A stretch of 64,000 bases of DNA from Tenrec ecaudatus. Taxonomy: Eukaryota; Chordata; Mammalia; Afrosoricida; Tenrecidae. Of the stretch, positions 1-10,625 are shown one piece after another. Position 1 is the first letter of the stretch. Each line of letters begins with the position of its first letter. The notes under the pieces were generated by a model that did not search any database, was not told the DNA's origin, and was given only the letters and a program-made list of their open reading frames with translations. A program made the translations under genes and the position numbers. Location of the stretch: contig NC_134546.1 of the NCBI RefSeq assembly GCF_050624435.1, forward strand, positions 17,321,001-17,385,000, given 5' to 3'.

Positions 1-869
1 CAGCACCAGATGCAGGAGGGGAAGAAGAGGTTAGAGGAATGTGCTTTGGCCTTCAATATCTAGGTAGTTTTCATTGGCCAGGGCTGTCCCAGGACGGGTC
101 CCACCTTCTGTTCAACACCTCCCACCCCCACCCCACCCCCCAGCTCTCAAATCGGCCTTGGGAATGCACCCTGCAGGTTTTTTATTAAGCTCAAATCCTG
201 CCTCCCAATGGATATCACAGATGGCTCTAAAGCCCCCTGATGACGTCTGGAGGTTGGTGGGCCACAGTTGGGTCGAGCAGCTCTGTGGAGCCTCTAGGAC
301 TGAGGGTCACTAGATGAGATGGGTGGATGTTCTCATGTCTCATAGCTCCAAAATTGCTCACCAGAGAACTGGTCAGCCAGAGAGGAACTCACGGCATTCA
401 GCACCATTGAGTTTGACACGGAGGCATAAGAACTCTGCGTTCAATCCTGTCTTTGCTGCTGTGTAGAAGTCGACTCCTTTATGGGGCCTTTGTCTTGGTT
501 CTTTGGAAACACGGCTTGAGAGATTCCACCCCCACCCCCCTAAATCCTGAGGATGCCCTATTTTTCTACCCATAGAAAGTTTGGTACTTTTGTCCAGGGG
601 TATTGACATATCCTGGTAACCTGTAAACAACATGGTTTGATATTTCTTGTCTAGTCCTGGGCTGCAGTCTGCCCAGTGACTGGTGCAGTCCTTACAGGGG
701 TTGGTCAATAGAGTATGCAAATGAAATGTCTACTGCCTACTATACAAATGAAGTGTGCGTGGGTTACCGGGAGGGTATTGATCAGATGATAGCCCTGGGC
801 GGGAGGAGGCCTTTGCCTTGACATGTACAAAGAGTGTACGTATATGCACGCAATCCCACTGAGGCTCTT
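1..869. other. unassigned non-coding sequence
   Basis: No repeat family or conserved coding frame is recognised. C-rich runs occur near 120-142 and 528-541. Open frames here are short and have no recognisable motif. Confidence 0.5.
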
Positions 870-1735
870 CAGAAAGAAAGACGTTGAAGCAAGAAAGAAG
901 AAACAGAGAGAGGGGAAACTCCTAAATGAGCTGTAACACAGGCCAAAAGCTGTAACACTCAAGATGGCAAGAAGCCCATTGCAACCTCGTCTCTTACACA
1001 CACCCATGTGGATGAATGAGGACTGGGCACTTCTGAAGTGAGCTCTGGAACGTAGAGAAGCTAAAGCGATGGGAAGATACGATGACTTTAAGAGCTGAGC
1101 AGAAACCCTCAAAGGGCAGTTTGAGGAGACAAAATACACGTTCTGATGAAATGTGTGAAGACCTGGCTTAGGAAGCCCAGAGGGGAGTGCGTGCTCAAGA
1201 TTTCTCAGGTTGAAAGAACAATCAAGCCTTGCATTTCAATATTGAAGCATTCTATGAGCAAAGTACTGAATAATGCAGAATGTGTAAAAAGAATATAGAA
1301 GAATATGGACCCAAAAGTGTTGGTTGACAATCAACCCTTATAAGAGGTAGCAGATGATCAAGATCTAATGGCACTTAAAGAAAAAGGCCCACGTTACGCT
1401 GAAGGCATTGGTGAAAAGACGCTGAGAATTTATAGGCTACCAACCGAAATGTTTCAGCAAACTGATGCAGTGCGAGAAGTGCTCACCTATATGTAGAGGT
1501 TTGGAAGATAGTTACCTGGCCAACTGACTGGAAGAGATCCCTATTTGTGTCCATTCCAAAGAAAGGTGACCCAACAGAATACAGAAATTATTAGAAAAAA
1601 AATCATTGATAATACACGCAAGTCAAATTTTGCTGAAGATAATTGTTTAAATGGTTGCAGCAATATATCAACAAGGAGCTGCCAGAGATTCAAGTTGGAG
1701 TCAGAAGAGGATGCGGCACTAGGAGTAGATTGCTG
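870..1735 (+). mobile_element. RTE/BovB-type LINE relic, reverse transcriptase region
   Basis: Around 1,517-1,591 one frame reads WPTDWKRSLFVSIPKKGDP followed by TEYRNY, the signature of RTE-clade reverse transcriptase. A second frame at about 1,643-1,725 reads LQQYINKELPEIQ and then a GVRRGCGTR motif, the next conserved block. The frame changes and stop codons between them (after RNY for example) show a dead copy. The part from 870 to 1,500 is weaker and reads as the poorly conserved stretch between endonuclease and RT. The 3' side is cut off by an antisense LINE fragment at about 1,745. RTE/BovB LINEs are established residents of afrotherian genomes. Confidence 0.8.
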
Positions 1736-1744
1736 AGGTCTGAG

Positions 1745-2040
1745 GGGTTTATATGTACTGGATTCGAAGTTTCCAGCTCCTATCTGTACCAGTGTACATC
1801 CTCTGGTCTAGATGGATATGTAAGGTAGAATTGGGATCATGATTTGGGGGGAGGAAGCACTAAACAACTAGAGGAAAGTTGTATGTTTCATCAGTGCTAT
1901 ACTGCACCCTTGTCTCCTCCCCACAACCCTTCTGTAAGGGGATGTCCAGTTGCCTACATAGGTGCTTTGGGTCCCCACTTCGCGACCCCCTCATTCTCAA
2001 TGATGTGATTTTTTTTTTTGGAGATGCCTGGATCTTAATA
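1745..2040 (-). mobile_element. lineage-specific LINE 3'-UTR fragment (antisense)
   Basis: Matches in reverse the block that recurs at 4,200-4,440, 9,780-10,010 and 61,330-61,550 (landmarks TTTCCAGCTCCTATCTGTAC, GGTAGAATTGGGATCATGAT, AAAGTTGTATGTTTCATC). Neither the A tail nor the polypurine tract is present, so this is an internal fragment without its 3' terminus. Confidence 0.8.
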
Positions 2041-2950
2041 ATCTTTCGTCCATTCGTTCCATGCATGTCCACTAAGGCCTGTTCTATCCCAGGCCCTGGG
2101 TGAGGCTCTAGGGATTCTCAATAATCAGTCAAATGTTCACTGCCTTCTAGAGAATTCAGGCAGAAGAAACAAGTTACCTCTGAAAGAAATTAGTCACATT
2201 GATGGTTGTACTCATTCTGTGGTCTGGGAGGGAAGCTCACTGGCCGCCTCCTAGTGTCCGTGCTGTTCCTTTCTCACGGGATCAGCCCTGCGGCCTCGGG
2301 GCTTCTGGTGCCTTGCTGCCTCCATCACTTCGGGCAGGGACCCCCCACATGCTCTTCTTTCTTGATGGCCAAAGGAACTCCTCTGTTTCTACTTCGGAAA
2401 AGGCTCCCTTTTATACCCAGCAGAATGGCAAAGCTGACCAATTCCAGGGCTAGACTCCTCTACCCCTGATTTTCACGCTCTCGCCCAGTTCCTGGGTGTG
2501 GGTTTCAAGGAGGACGGAAAGAAGAGCCCGGCGATGCATTTCACATCACTGCAGTTGCCCCGAGAATGGCCGTTCTTCTTGTCCTCCTTCTATTGGGATC
2601 CAAATTTTGTTAGATTGACCCGGTGTCCAGCTCCAGATAATCCATCCAGGGAATCTTCTGCCCGCTGCTGATGACTGGCTCATGCATAGGTCCACGATTC
2701 AATCCTGACAGTAAAATGTCAGGAAGGTCTGCTGGTAGGCTTCTGGGGAGAAATTTGCTTCTTGTTGAAGAGAGAGGTGGTGAGGGCGCCTGGCTCGAAG
2801 ATGGTTGTTTTAAGGACACATTGTCTGGAGTGTGGCATCCATCTTGCAAGTAGGTGGAGAGGGTCAAAAGAATCTAAGAGGTGCCCGCTCAGCACAGTGG
2901 TGTTCAAGAGCGGCTGTGCTAACTCTGGACCTGCTCCTCTCTCTATATAG
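2041..2950. other. unassigned non-coding sequence
   Basis: No family recognised. Overlapping short frames on both strands between 2,200 and 2,870 have no conserved motif. Confidence 0.45.
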
Positions 2951-2951
2951 A

Positions 2952-3048
2952 TATAAAACATTTTATTGGGGGTTCTTACAGCCCTTAAAACAATCCATAC
3001 ATCAATTGTATCAAGCACATTTGTGCATATCTTGCCATCATCATTTTC
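2952..3048 (-). mobile_element. short duplicated LINE 3' terminus (antisense)
   Basis: About 95 bp reading TTTTATTGGGGGTTCTTACAG, then the TCAATTGTATCAAGCACATT landmark: the antisense of the LINE 3' end with its AATAAAATG signal. It abuts a second, complete LINE 3' end starting at about 3,049, so the terminus is present twice in the same orientation. Confidence 0.75.
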
Positions 3049-3097
3049 TTTTTCTTAAAAAAATCATTTTTTAGGGGCTCATACAACTCACATCACA

Positions 3098-3123
3098 ATC
3101 CATCCATCCATCCATCCATCCAT
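3098..3123 (+). repeat. (CATC)n microsatellite
   Basis: About six CATC units within the LINE 3' terminus, replacing the single CCATACATCAATTG landmark of other copies. A local expansion inside the mobile element. Confidence 0.85.
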
Positions 3124-3259
3124 TGTGTCAAGCACTTTTGTACATTTGTTTCCCTCATCATTCTCAAAACATTTGCTCTCCACTTAAGCCCCTGGCACCA
3201 GCTCCTCATTTTCCCTCTCCCTCCCTGCTCTCCCCTTCCTCATGAACCCTTGATAATTA

Positions 3260-4026
3260 CCGTATATACTCGTGTATAAGCCGAGTTTTTCAGCACAAAA
3301 AAAATGTGCTGAAAAACCGGGTTTGGGATTATACACGGGTCAGAGGCATGAATGGATGTCATATGGTCAAGCCCGATGAACAAAAGGAGGAAATCTCATG
3401 AAGCCTGACATAGAGTTATTAGCAAAGTGGGTTTGAGATGCATGGGAAGACATTCCAGAAGACATGGTGCAACGTGCCTTCCAGAACTGTAGTATTAGCA
3501 ATGCTATGGATGGCAGTGAAGACTGCGCTTTGTATGAAAATGACAGCAGTGATGGTGATGACAGCGATCTCGGTGAGGACAGCGTCTATGATGACCTCAC
3601 ACCAGCTGAAGCTCTGCATTGGGATATGGATGATGATGAGGAATCCAGTTTTGAAGGATTTTAACTCTTTACATTTTAACTTGGTTGCTGATTGAGCTCA
3701 GGGAATAGTATTCTTAAGGTATCATTGTTGATAACTTATTGTTTTTGTTGAACCTATTCTCCACTTACTGTGCTGGTTTACTAATGTTAAATGACTTGTC
3801 CTTGTATTTATGTTTTTATTTAAAATAAATATTTAAATACATTACCCCACTGATGTCTCCATTTTTAGTAATTTTATTTACATTTGTTTTGATTATTGAA
3901 ACTCACCAATAGCTTCCGCATTTCCCACCCTAGGCTTATACTCAAGTCAATCAGTTTTTCTGGTTTCCCAGGTCAATATTGGTACCTTGGCTTATACTGG
4001 GTTGGCTTATATTCGAGTATATATGG
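3260..4026 (+). mobile_element. pogo/Tigger-type Tc1-mariner DNA transposon, internally deleted
   Basis: Terminal inverted repeats: left CCGTATATACTCGTGTATAA, right (reverse complement) CCATATATACTCGAATATAA, 21 of 26 matching over the longer ends. The element sits between TA dinucleotides at 3,258-3,259 and 4,027-4,028, the TA target duplication expected of Tc1/mariner/pogo. The disrupted LINE reads GATAATTTATAAATTATT in other copies, so the empty site is visible. Just inside the left end is a perfect 12-bp hairpin (3,286-3,297 with 3,305-3,316, 7-base loop). Only the C-terminal part of a transposase remains. At 767 bp it is a deleted derivative of a full-length Tigger-like element. Confidence 0.88.
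3431..3664 (+). pseudogene. C-terminal remnant of a Tigger/pogo (TIGD-like) transposase
   Basis: The frame reads DAWEDIPEDMVQRAF, then QNCSISNAMDGSED, then an acidic tail ending SSFEGF and a stop at 3,662-3,664. The W..IP..MV..SF.KCGISNALDG(S/T)ED block followed by an acidic tail is typical of the C-terminus of pogo/Tigger DDE transposases. An in-frame TGA lies just upstream (about 3,431) and the DNA-binding and catalytic regions are missing, so no active enzyme is encoded. It could move only with an enzyme from a full copy elsewhere. Confidence 0.82.
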
Positions 4027-4870
4027 TAATAATTATTATTTTGTCATATCTTAAACTATCCGACATCTCCCTTCACCCACTTTTCTGTTGTCCATCCATC
4101 AGGGAGGAGGTTATATGTAGATCCTTGTAATCGGTTCCCCCTTTTCACCCAACCCTCCCTCCACCCTCCTGGAATCGTCACTCTCACCACTGGTCCTGAA
4201 GGGATCATCCGCCCTGGATTCCCTGTGTTTCCAGTTCCTATCTGTACCAGTGAACATCCTCTGGTGTAGCCAGATTTGTAAGGTAGAATTGGGATCATGA
4301 TAGTGGGTGGGGGGAACGAAGCATTTAGGAACTAGAGGAAAGTTGTATGTTTCATCATTGCTACACTGCACCCTGACTAGCTCCTGCCCTCCCTGCAACC
4401 CTTCCCTAAGGGGGTGTCCAGTTGCCTACAGATGGGTCTTGAGTCCCCACTCTGCACTCCCTTTCATTCACAATAATTAGAGTTTTTGTTCATTGATGCC
4501 TGATCCCTTCAATGCCTGTGATCTCACAGGCTGGTGTGCTGCTTCCATTTGTTGCTTTGAGCTAGACGGCTGATTGTTCACCTTCAAGCCTCTAAGACCC
4601 CAGATGCTATATTTTTTGATAGCCGGGCACCATCAGCTTTCTTCACCATGTTTGCTTATGCACCCGCTTTGTCTTCAGTAATTGTGTCGGGAAGGTGCTC
4701 ACCTTCATGGAATGCCAGTTTAATAGAACAAAGTATTCTTGCATTGAGGGAGTACTTGAGTAGAGGTCCAATGTCCATCTGCTACCTTAATACTAAACCT
4801 ATACATATATGCACGTAGATCTATTTCCACATCCTCATATATAAATATATTTACATATGTACATCACCCT

Positions 4871-5361
4871 TCTTTTTATGGACTATAACCAAGTGTCTTT
4901 AGTGTCTGAGCCACTGCTAGCCCTCTAGTCTGGAATGTAAAGTTGAAATTATCAGTGTAAATTTAATCAAGATTATTGAAAATAATTATCAAAAGAAAAC
5001 ATATATCCATGGGTTAGTAGTTTTGATTAAATACTAGTGATATATATTAAAAGGCCTTGATTTACAAATAAATGCAAGGGGATCTGAAAAGAATAACAAG
5101 ACCACGCTAAGATAGATAAGAAGTGGGGAGAAAATGGGGTGCGGGGATTGTGAAAAGCATTAAGAATGAGAAGTGGGCTAGCGAATAAGTGGGAAAGATT
5201 TTAATTAATGGAAAATACGTGTACCTCCAGAATAATGAATTTGAACATCTCATTAAATTTTTCTAGGGGGATATAATTACTAAATTGACTCATGGGGAAG
5301 TAAAAAATTGGAAAAGACCAGTAACAGAGAAGCACTGGAAAAGGTTGTCCAAGAAGTACTC
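4871..5361. other. unassigned AT-rich sequence
   Basis: AT-rich, no recognised coding frame or repeat family. It may be decayed L1 but no diagnostic block is visible. Confidence 0.4.
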
Positions 5362-5378
5362 CATAAAAGATGCCTACT

Positions 5379-5753
5379 TGCATCCAGGATGGATGATCCT
5401 TCAGGACCAGAGCTGAGAGTGGCCATACCAGGAGGGTGGGGTGGAAAGGGGGAACAGATTACAAGGATCTATATAACCTCCTCCCTGGGGGACAGACAAC
5501 AGAAAAGTGGGTGAAGGGAGACATCAGACAGAGTAAGATATGACAAAATAATAGTTATAAATTATCAAAGTTTCATGAGGGAAGGGGGAGCAGGGAGGGA
5601 GGGGAAAATGAGGAGCCGACACTAACGGCTGAAGTAGAAAGCAAATGTTTTGAGAATGATGATGGCAACAAATGTGCAAATGTGCTCGACACAATGGATG
5701 GATGGAGGGATTGTGATAAGAGTTGTACGAGCCCCCAATAAAATGATTAAAAA
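5379..5753 (+). mobile_element. 5'-truncated LINE 3' end with a perfect 17-bp TSD
   Basis: Sense copy beginning in the 'GGATGATCC..TCAGGACCAG' block, running through GACAGACAACAGAAAAGTGG, the G-rich purine tract (5,580-5,612) and ending AATAAAATGATTAAAAA. The 17-bp sequence CATAAAAGATGCCTACT occurs at 5,362-5,378 and again at 5,754-5,770. Endonuclease-primed reverse transcription with 5' truncation explains the structure. The intact duplication suggests a relatively young insertion. Confidence 0.92.
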
Positions 5754-5865
5754 CATAAAAGATGCCTACTCTATTAAATTATACAGTAGAGTATCTCACA
5801 CCTCAAGAATTTAATGGTTTTGTGATTCAGAATGTTCTAGAACACAGAAGAGGACGAAAAGTGTC

Positions 5866-6276
5866 TCCATTGACACAGAATCCAGGACAGATAACCCCTC
5901 AGGACCAATAATGAGAGTAGCGATACCAGGAGGGGAGGGAGAAGGTTGAGGAGAAGGGGGAGAAAGGGGGAACCAATTGCAATGATCAACATACAACGCC
6001 CCCTCCAGGGGACAAACAACAGAAACATAGGTGAAGGGAAACAGCAGATGAGGTAAAATATGAAAATAAAAATAATTTATAAACTATCAAGGGTTCACGA
6101 AAGTGGAAGGGTGGTGGAGGGAGGGTGAAAAGGTGCTGATACCAAGGGCTCCAGTAGAAAGAGAATGTTTTGGAAATGACGAGGCCAGCGTGTGTACAAG
6201 TGTGCTTAATACAATTGATGTATGGATTGTTATTAGAGCTATAAGAGCCCCCAATAAAATGATTTCTTAAAATTAA
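5866..6276 (+). mobile_element. 5'-truncated LINE 3' end
   Basis: Begins at the CAGAATCCAGGACAGAT block and ends CCAATAAAATGATT plus an A-rich tail. Flanked by the short duplication AAAAGTGTC (5,857-5,865 and 6,277-6,285). About 100 bp downstream of the previous copy in the same orientation but more diverged (AGGACCAATAATGAGAG, TAGCGATACC), so an independent insertion. Confidence 0.88.
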
Positions 6277-6373
6277 AAAAGTGTCCCAGTTCAGTTTTTG
6301 AAACTAAAATGACCTTGGCATTCCAAATTAACAAATGAGCCAAACCAAAGAGGAGAAACAAGAACTAAAGACC

Positions 6374-6538
6374 AATCTGACTAATGAGCATAGATGAAAA
6401 AATAGAGATAAAATACTAGCCAATCAGAATCTGACTAATGAGCATAAATGAAAAAATAGAGATAAAATACTAGCCAATCAGAATCTGACTAATGAGCATA
6501 GATGAAAAAATAGAGATAAAATACTAGCCAATCAGATC
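6374..6538 (+). repeat. 54-bp minisatellite, three copies
   Basis: Unit starting AATCTGACTAATGAGCATA and ending ACTAGCCAATCAG repeats at 6,374, 6,428 and 6,482, period exactly 54 bp. The three copies differ at about one base (AGATG versus AAATG), so the expansion is recent or homogenised. Surrounding sequence is AT-rich and unassigned. Confidence 0.95.
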
Positions 6539-8152
6539 TCAAATGTTAGAAAATAAATTATACACATGGACGGGAAGGGTTTATTACTGTGCTACAAGCA
6601 ATATTTTATTAATATAGGTAATTATGTTTAAAAATAAACTTATAATTATTTTATAATTCATAGCAAAGTTCTTAGTTAACCACAGAATACTTCATCAACA
6701 CAACAAATTTTTATATGAAATAGGCATCAGTAAAATTCTTCACATTAAAATATTACAAGCATTCTGATTAAAGGCAGGAACCATCCAAAGATGCTGATTT
6801 AACCACGATTATACATTTCCCATCTAGTTTGGTTTAGTGATGAAGAATCTTAGAGTTTTTGATACTCGTTAATCTTACCATTTTTCCCTACTGATTTAAA
6901 ATAATACTTTTATCATACATTAAATCATTTTGCATTATTGGCCTTCTCCCCACAAGGTTTTGTATTGTATTAATGAGTTCTCCAGCACTCCTTTTAAATT
7001 TCACATTGTTTTGAATTATTTTTACTTTATAATGTATCCTTTTTTTAAATTGCACGCTGAGACATGCACAAGAGAACTCAAATTGTCCTAGAAAAGTTTT
7101 ATCCATTAGCATTCCTACGAGCTACGTGAAGGACGCCTGTTTTCAACATTGGATATTTTTCTTCAAGCCAAGTTAATACAATCGTTGATTCTTTGAGTTG
7201 CCTCTTCCTGGAAGAAATGCATGAAAGCTATGAACTGCTTCTCCTCCACGTATCGCTCTATATATCCATCAATCCATCCACCCATCCACCAAGCCAGCCA
7301 GCCCTCTCTCACTTATCTGTCTTATTCCATGTTTGGTGAGGTGAAATTACTTCATATGGCCCTTCTGCACACCGACTTTGTAACTCTCATGCACTGAGTG
7401 GGAGTATGTAAATAAGGTGTAGAGGCCTCTAACTCAGGGATTGGTCAGTTTTGCCATTCTGTTGGGTATAAAGTGATCCATTTCAGAGGCAGAAAGAGAG
7501 GATCATGTAACCACCAAAGAAAGAGAGTGTTCCAGGTCTGTTCTTTAAATGGTAGAGGCAGCAGAGACTGCAGGGCCAAGACCACGAGACAGAACAGCGG
7601 GCTTCCCGGCCTTTGGGATGAGTAAACCTGGGTGCCTTTGGGCAGGGGGTAGCCTTGCAGGGGTGCCCTTTGTAACTTGCCTGAGTAGATTAGAGGCCCA
7701 GGGACCATGTGACCGAGAGGCCTGTCGGCATGATGGAGAAGAGACACTGAGGGCTAAAGAACTGTATCCTTGCGATTTTGTAAACTGTGTGCGTCCCTGA
7801 CAGTCTTCCATACTTGCCTGTGAGTTCTGTGTGGCTACTGTTATGGGTTATCGAGCCCAGCAGAGACAGAGAATGCCATGAGAGGGATGCTTGGGGTCAG
7901 TCTAGGATAAGGAAGGGTGGAGGGCGAAGGTCCATCTGACCTTGGCCTCCTAGGAATCATCCTTGGCAGAAACGGAGTTGGAGTCTCCTTCCCCCTAGTG
8001 CATCTGGAGGAGGTCAGATGTGGCCCCACACCATTTCTTCCGTCTGTCTGTCTGTGCACATCCACCACATGATGATGACACACAACAGCAACTGTGATTG
8101 GAGGGCTTTATACCTGGACTCCAGGTTAACAACACCTGAAATACATACATTA
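6539..8152. other. unassigned non-coding sequence
   Basis: The first 600 bp are strongly AT-rich, the rest mixed. A short CCAT-rich stretch lies at 7,259-7,290. No conserved coding frame or repeat family recognised. Confidence 0.4.
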
Positions 8153-8175
8153 TACACACACACACACACACACAT
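8153..8175 (+). repeat. (CA)n microsatellite
   Basis: About eleven CA dinucleotides following ATTATACA, preceded by ATACATACATT. Confidence 0.9.
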
Positions 8176-8317
8176 ATTTATATTCCCATATTTTTACATT
8201 TAACTCTTTACTCACAATTTAATTTGATTGTGTCCCTAAAATATGTACTGGATGATGCAGTGTTGTTTCTCCCCCATAAAATAACTAGAGAACTAACTAT
8301 ATACCAAGTAAAAGGGT

Positions 8318-8395
8318 CCGAGTGGTGTCATGGGTTAAGGAAGTCGACTTGATGGCAGTGAGTTTTGCTGCGTTTTCTACATTTATCAACATGTT
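8318..8395 (+). mobile_element. AfroSINE, internally deleted
   Basis: Head GAGTGGTGTCATGGGTTAAG joins directly to the tail GTCGACTTGATGGCAGTGAG, so the body is missing. It lies head-to-tail with the next SINE copy. Confidence 0.7.
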
Positions 8396-8401
8396 TTAAG
8401 A

Positions 8402-8600
8402 AGTCCTGGTGTGTCATGGACATTGGGCTGCTCAGGGCTGACTTTTTGAAGCCACTAGGTGCTCGAGAGGTGGGGATGGTGGGGGGGAGGGGGCAAGAAT
8501 GAGGCTATCGACTCCCACAAAGAGTGGCCCTCTCAGAAACCCGCAGAGGCAGTTCTATAGGGTCGCTCTGAGTTGGGAACAACTCTGTGCTCGTGACTTC
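8402..8600 (+). mobile_element. AfroSINE
   Basis: Head AGTCCTGGTGTGTCATGG, then TTGGGCTGCT, a degraded B-box region, CTCAGAAACCCGCAGAGGCAG, and tail TAGGGTCGCTCTGAGTTGG. A G-rich run (8,470-8,493) sits in the middle. Confidence 0.7.
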
Positions 8601-9262
8601 AGTTTTTGAACATGTTTTGACATCTGAGTTGGGGTGGGAAAATTGAGCGACTTTGTTGTTACCCTTTGATTTTCTGTAAACATTCCCCGATGAATTTATT
8701 TCATTTTTGTAATAAGAAACTACCTTCTTCTGGGGGTGGGGGGGTGGGGAAGGCCATGAAGGCACTGTAGTTGGTTCCAGAGTTGCCAAGAGGGAGAATC
8801 CAGAGAGGTTCTCTTTGCCAAGGCCTAGACCATTATTGGGAGTCAAAGAGATGGTGTCTGAGCATCAACTGTTTGTACTGCTGCACCCTCCTGGGCAGAA
8901 GTCAGAGGCCACTGTGCCCATCTCAGCCGCCCCAGACAGGGGACGCAGTGTGAGCGGGCCTGCGATGACCTGGTACGGAGCGCTCCCAGACAAGGAGCCT
9001 GTGTGTGCCACTGTTTGACACAAAGGCCAGAAAACAGGGTCCCCTGTTTTCTTTGAGTGAGACACGTTCAAATGAGGGACAGCAAAAACATGTGAGTTTT
9101 CCTCTTTTCAGTTGCGTACAATCCCCCCAAAACTAAGTGTAGTGAGTCAGATTTTTTGGGGGGGCATCTTCCATAAATGAAAATCAATTAGACTAGATTG
9201 CTGAGGGGGCTGTAAAGAGCTTCCCCTGTTTATTATTGTTATTTTCCACTGGCAGTTTCACA
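8601..9262. other. unassigned non-coding sequence
   Basis: G-rich run at 8,731-8,750. No recognised gene or repeat family. Confidence 0.4.
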
Positions 9263-9488
9263 TAGTAGTTCTCAAACTATGGCCCATGGGTCACATGCAG
9301 CTCGCCGAGGAAATTTATCCACGGGCCCACTGGCTATTTTTGCCACTACTGCCTGTCCTACTTAGCAGCCGACTCATCCAGTGTGCATAGAAATTTGTTC
9401 ATAGTTTTTTTAAAAACTATAGTCCAGGCCTCCAATGTTCTGAGGGACAGTGAACTGGCCCCCTGTTTTAAAAGTTTGAGGATCCCTG
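9263..9488 (-). mobile_element. non-autonomous hAT transposon, second family
   Basis: Left end TAGTAGTTCTCAAACTATGG, right end (reverse complement) CAGGGATCCTCAAACTTTTA: hAT-like inverted termini of the CAG...TC(C/T)TCAAACT type. Internal landmarks GGCCAGTTCACTGTCCCTCA (reverse) and AACTATAGTCC. Possible 8-bp duplication GTTTCACA (9,255-9,262) / GCTTAACA (9,489-9,496), 6 of 8 matching. Different internal sequence from the SPIN-like copies, so a separate family. No transposase. Confidence 0.75.
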
Positions 9489-9496
9489 GCTTAACA

Positions 9497-10395
9497 GATA
9501 AAGAAGTCACATCAACATGATCACTGAAGACAAATGGGTGTATAAGCAAATGTGGTGAAGAAAGCTGATGGTGTCCAGCTATCAGAAGATACAGCATCTG
9601 GAGTCTTAAAGGCTTGAAGATAAACAAGTCGCCATCTAGCTCAGAAGCAACAAAGCCTATATGGAAGAAGCACACCAGCCTGTGTGCTCATGAGGTGTCA
9701 AATGGATCAGGTATCAGGCATCAAAGAACAAAAAATCATACCATTGTGAATGAGGGGGAGCACATAGTGGGGACCCAAAGCCCATCTGTAGGCAACTGGA
9801 CATCCCCTTACAGAAGGGCTGTGGGGAGGACATGAGCCAGTCATGGTGCAGTATAGTACCGATGAAACATACAACTTTCCTCTAGTTCTTACATGCTTCT
9901 CCCCCCCCCCCCACTATCATGTTCCCAATTCTACCTTACAAATCCAGCTGGACTAGAGGATGTGCACTGGTACAGATCGGAACTGGAAACACAGGGAATC
10001 CAGGACAGAGGAACCCTGCAGGACCAGTGGTGAGAGTAGCAATACTGGGGAGGGTGAAGGGAAGGTGACGTAGAAAGGGGGAACCAATTCGAAGAATCTA
10101 CATATAACCCTCTCCCTTGGGGGTGGACAACAGAAAAATGGGTGAAGGGAGACACCAGATAGTGTAAGACATGACAAAATAATAATAATTTATAAATTTT
10201 CAAGGGTTTGTGAAGGAAAGAGGAATGGGGAGGGAGGGGGGAAATGAGCTGATACCAAGGGCTCAAGTAGAAAGCAAATGTTTTGAGGATGATGGTGGCA
10301 ACAAATGTACAAATGTGCTTGATGCAATGGATGGATGTATGGATTGTGATAAGAGTTGTACAAGCCCCCTGTAAAATGATTTAACTAAATAAGCA
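9497..10395 (+). mobile_element. lineage-specific LINE 3' UTR
   Basis: Starts in the block ATCACTGAAGACAAATGGG, which forms a 172-bp tandem repeat in the copy at 37.1 kb but is single here. Continues through the poly-C (9,900-9,912), GGTACAGATCGGAACTGG, the purine tract (10,215-10,250) and ends GTAAAATGATTTAACTAAAT. The AATAAA signal is mutated to GTAAAA. Confidence 0.88.
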
Positions 10396-10436
10396 AAAAT
10401 TAGAAAGAAGTCGCATTGCCTGAACTAAAACCCAAA

Positions 10437-10625
10437 TCCCCTGCCATGGAGGTGGTACCAACTCATAACAACCCTCCAGGACAGGGTAGCATGGCCTCTG
10501 TGGGTTTCCCAGACTGGAGTCTTCTCGGGAGCAGAAAGCCTCATCTCTCTCCCTGGAACTGCTGGTGAGTTCCAGCTGTCGCCCTGGTGACTGGCAGCCT
10601 GGCACATGACACTACCAGGCCTCCT
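10437..10625 (-). mobile_element. AfroSINE (antisense)
   Basis: Reverse of the SINE body: tail GTACCAACTCATAACAACCC, GGGTTTCCCAGACTGGAGTC, then the head region. Antisense to the majority of copies. Confidence 0.75.

Larger units (their letters stand above)
3049..4870 (-). mobile_element. lineage-specific LINE 3' UTR, antisense, split by a Tigger element
   Basis: Antisense 3' end starts with poly-T and TTAGGGGCTCATACAACTC, runs through the C-rich (sense G-rich) polypurine tract near 3,210-3,250, is interrupted at 3,260-4,026 by a pogo/Tigger element, then resumes at 4,029 with TTATTATTTTGTCATATCTT and continues to the (AT)-rich TATATTTACATATGTAC block at about 4,860. Excluding the insertion this is about 1.05 kb of a LINE 3' UTR that recurs at least 14 times in the window. 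G-rich purine tract, AATAAA and A tail fit an L1-type 3' UTR; no ORF2 sequence is attached, so the clade is inferred. Confidence 0.85.
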
